This document shows positions 61,838 to 64,000 of a stretch of 64,000 nt of DNA, piece after piece. Origin of the DNA: Haloglomus irregulare (GTDB lineage: Archaea; Halobacteriota; Halobacteria; Halobacteriales; Haloarculaceae); assembly GCF_007421925.1 (NCBI RefSeq), contig NZ_QMDX01000004.1, positions 186,001 to 250,000 of the forward strand, written 5' to 3'. The position numbers and the translations under genes are program-made. Below the pieces are notes generated by a model. That model made no database searches and was not told the origin of the DNA. It saw nothing but the letters and a program-made list of their open reading frames with translations. Positions within the stretch are counted from its first letter, which is position 1. Each line of letters opens with the position of its first letter.

Positions 61838-63408
61838 TGATCGAGGCCCTCATCGGGCTCTGTCTGCTCGGGGCCGGCGTGGTCATGTTCACCCCCGACC
61901 GCTACGCGGCGAAGGTGGCCTTTGGCTGGTCGCTGCTGCCGCTGGCACTGTCGGGCCTGATGCTGCTGAACTTCGACGGCACCGGCAACGCCCTGCTCGG
62001 CGGCACGCTGGCCTTCGAGGAGCAGTTCACCTGGATCACGCTCGGACCGTACGACCTCAGCTGGCACGTCGGGCTCGACGGCATCAGTATGCCGCTGGTG
62101 GCCCTGTCGACGCTGCTGACCTCGCTGGCCATCCTGTCGGCGTGGACGCCCATCACGAAGCGGCAGAACCAGTTCTACGGGCTGGTCCTCCTGCTGGAGG
62201 CGAGCCTCGTCGGCGTCTTCGCCGCGCTTGACTTCTTCCTCTACTTCGTCTTCTGGGAGGCCGTCCTCATCCCGATGTACTTCCTCGTCGGCATCTGGGG
62301 CGGCGCCCGCCGCAAGTACGCCGCCATCAAGTTCTTCGTCTACACGAACATCGCCAGCCTCGTCCTGTTCATCGGCTTCTTCGGCCTGGTGTTCGGGCTG
62401 GGTGACAGCATCTCGTCGCTGGACCTGCCGGAGATCGCACAGGCGCTCCGGGCAGGCGAACTCGGCTCGCTGGCCGGTGGACTCATCGGCCCGGAGCTGC
62501 TGGCGCTGTCCGCGTTCGTCGCGATGTTCATCGGCTTCGGCGTGAAGGTGCCGATCGTCCCGTTCCACACGTGGTTGCCGGACGCCCACGTCGAGGCCCC
62601 GACGCCCATCTCCGTGCTGCTGGCTGGCGTTCTGCTGAAGATGGGGACGTACGCACTACTGCGGTTCAACTTCACCATGCTGCCGGAGGTGGCGCGGAGC
62701 CTGGCGGTGCCGATCGCCGCCCTCGCGGTCATCAGCGTCATCTACGGGGCGCTGCTGGCGCTTGGCCAGTCCGACCTCAAGCGCGTCGTCGCGTACTCGT
62801 CGGTCTCCTCGATGGGCTACGTCATCCTCGGGCTCGTCGCCTACACCAGCTACGGGCTCGGCGGCGCGACCTTCCAGATGGTCAGTCACGGGCTCATCTC
62901 CGGCCTGATGTTCGCCTGTGTCGGCGTCATCTACAACGTCACGCACACCCGGGAGATCGGCGACATGGCCGGGATCGCGGAACGGATGCCCCTCACCGTC
63001 GGCGCGTTCGTCGCCGGTGCCTTCGCCTACGCCGGCCTGCCGCTGATGGCCGGCTTCGCCGCGGAGTTCTTCATCTTCGTCGGCGCCTTCCAGTCGACGG
63101 TCATCGCGGGCAACGGGATGGCGGTCATGACCGCGCTGGCGATGTTCGGCATCGTCATCGTGGCGGGCTACCTGCTGTGGGCGATGCAGCGCTCGCTGTT
63201 CGGCCCCTTCGAGTTCGACGGGGACTACGACGTGACCCGCGCCGCACGCCACGACGTCGTGCCGCTGGTCGTGCTCATCATCGTCATCATCGCGCTCGGG
63301 ACCTTCCCGGACGACACGTTCTTCCGGATGATCACGGACGCGGTCGGCCCGCTGGTCGACGGGGGACCCGCTGAGGCCGCCATCGGCTCCGGGGGTGGAT
63401 CCTCATGA
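61834..63408 (+). CDS. nuoM: NADH dehydrogenase-like complex subunit M (antiporter-like)
   Basis: A 524-residue pump subunit with about 14 helices. The helix-5 Glu lies in FWEAVLIPMYFLVGIWGG near 145; PFHTWLPDAHVEAPTPISVL is near 245, and SDLKRVVAYSSVSSMGYVIL near 315. Two ATGs in tandem (61834, 61837) are possible starts; the first overlaps the nuoL stop. It ends with an overlap to nuoN. Confidence 0.95.
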   Translation: MMIEALIGLCLLGAGVVMFTPDRYAAKVAFGWSLLPLALSGLMLLNFDGTGNALLGGTLAFEEQFTWITLGPYDLSWHVGLDGISMPLVALSTLLTSLAILSAWTPITKRQNQFYGLVLLLEASLVGVFAALDFFLYFVFWEAVLIPMYFLVGIWGGARRKYAAIKFFVYTNIASLVLFIGFFGLVFGLGDSISSLDLPEIAQALRAGELGSLAGGLIGPELLALSAFVAMFIGFGVKVPIVPFHTWLPDAHVEAPTPISVLLAGVLLKMGTYALLRFNFTMLPEVARSLAVPIAALAVISVIYGALLALGQSDLKRVVAYSSVSSMGYVILGLVAYTSYGLGGATFQMVSHGLISGLMFACVGVIYNVTHTREIGDMAGIAERMPLTVGAFVAGAFAYAGLPLMAGFAAEFFIFVGAFQSTVIAGNGMAVMTALAMFGIVIVAGYLLWAMQRSLFGPFEFDGDYDVTRAARHDVVPLVVLIIVIIALGTFPDDTFFRMITDAVGPLVDGGPAEAAIGSGGGSS

Positions 63409-64000
63409 TGCCGCTCCAGGCCCCCATCTCGCCGGACTGGCTCGCACTGACGCCGGCTATCGTGCTTGGCGTCTTCGCGATGGTCCTGTTCCTGCTCGAC
63501 AGCATCGACCCCGACGAGTCCAACGACGGCCTGCTCGCCGGCGTCGCCACCGTCGGCACCGCCTCGGCGATGGTCGTCGCGGGCGTGTTCCTGCTGTCCG
63601 GCGTCGGTGCCGGCGAGGGCGTGTCCGTCTTCAACGGCCAGCTCGTCGTCGACGGGATGGCGCTGTTCTTCACGTTCATCTTCACCAGCGTCGCCGCGCT
63701 GATCTGTCTGGCCAGCATCGAGTACCTCGCCGGCACGGACGACATCGCGGGCTACTACTCGCTGGTCGTCCTCGCGACCACCGGGATGACGGTGATGGCG
63801 GCGGCCAACTCGCTGGCCACCGTCTTCGTCTCGCTGGAGCTGCTCTCGCTGCCCTCCTACGGCCTGGTCGCCTACCTGAAGAACGACCGGGGCAGCGTCG
63901 AGGCGGGGATGAAATACTTCCTCATCGGCGCGCTGTCGTCGGCGGTCTTCGCCTACGGCATCTCGCTGGTGTACGGCGTCACCGGGAGCCTGCTGCTCCC
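63405..64000 (+). CDS. nuoN: NADH dehydrogenase-like complex subunit N, 5' part (runs off the window)
   Basis: The first ~198 codons of NuoN, the third antiporter-like pump subunit, cut by the window end. The helix-5 Glu is in VFVSLELLSLPSYGLVAYLK, and GSVEAGMKYFLIGALSSAVF follows with its conserved Lys, as expected. Tandem ATGs at 63405 and 63408 are both possible; the first overlaps the nuoM stop. Confidence 0.93.
   Translation, partial: MMPLQAPISPDWLALTPAIVLGVFAMVLFLLDSIDPDESNDGLLAGVATVGTASAMVVAGVFLLSGVGAGEGVSVFNGQLVVDGMALFFTFIFTSVAALICLASIEYLAGTDDIAGYYSLVVLATTGMTVMAAANSLATVFVSLELLSLPSYGLVAYLKNDRGSVEAGMKYFLIGALSSAVFAYGISLVYGVTGSLLL

Noticed and set aside
53132-64000. Absence of nuoE/F/G as a gene loss in this strain
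   Set aside because: Haloarchaeal Nuo complexes generally lack the NADH-oxidising module, and nuoCD fusion and split nuoJ are also normal for the class.

Overview
The window comes from the chromosome of a haloarchaeon (class Halobacteria). The signs are very high G+C with strongly G/C-biased third codon positions, acidic Asp/Glu-rich soluble proteins, and TATA-like boxes about 25-30 bases ahead of start codons (leaderless transcripts). Lineage marker genes agree: a menaquinone operon, an 11-type Nuo complex with fused CD and split J, Tfx- and TRASH-type regulators, a Tat lipoprotein signal and a halorhodopsin. I cannot name the species. I found no rRNA, tRNA, CRISPR array or intact transposase.

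Layout. 0.1-7.5 kb: GMC oxidoreductase with its small partner, an acyl-CoA synthetase, a zinc-independent quinone oxidoreductase, a remnant of a bacterio-opsin-activator-type regulator, and an FAD-linked D-lactate/glycolate-type dehydrogenase. 7.6-11.7 kb, minus strand: menA-menC-menE (menaquinone synthesis) and a small conserved protein. 11.7-25 kb: HerA-like ATPase, NRDE protein, PabB/PabA-like pair, TRAM protein, Tfx regulator, an SDR without its catalytic Tyr/Lys, a tRNA methylthiotransferase, a zinc-ribbon-like protein, a cation diffusion facilitator, a HIT protein, a tiny CxxC protein and a pilin-like secreted protein. 25-29.6 kb: methionine aminopeptidase, M29-like aminopeptidase, a frameshifted ORF, mannose-1-phosphate guanylyltransferase and a classical SDR.

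29.6-37.5 kb is the most disturbed part. A branched-chain amino-acid ABC operon (livJ-H-M-G, no livF) ends in a ~265-bp segment that occurs again, diverged, 2.3 kb further on. Between the two copies sit three membrane-protein genes (small membrane protein, CDP-alcohol phosphatidyltransferase, membrane metal-dependent hydrolase). Beyond the second copy lies a broken gene for a PGF-CTERM-anchored exported protein. 37.6-53 kb: coiled-coil protein, DUF445 membrane protein overlapping a DUF4393/Abi-alpha-like protein, enoyl-CoA hydratase, acyl-CoA dehydrogenase, PhoU-like regulator, a copper regulator/CopA pair, an EamA exporter, an unusual HMG-CoA reductase with an extra N-terminal domain, a methyltransferase and purE.

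53.1-64 kb: the nuo operon (A, B, CD, H, I, J1, J2, K, L, M, start of N). It is interrupted between nuoI and nuoJ1 by a complete halorhodopsin gene with its own promoter. MenA/C/E would supply the quinone this complex reduces, and the light-driven chloride pump sits physically inside the genes for a respiratory ion pump. That arrangement and the duplicated-segment cassette at 34-36 kb are the two observations most worth following up.
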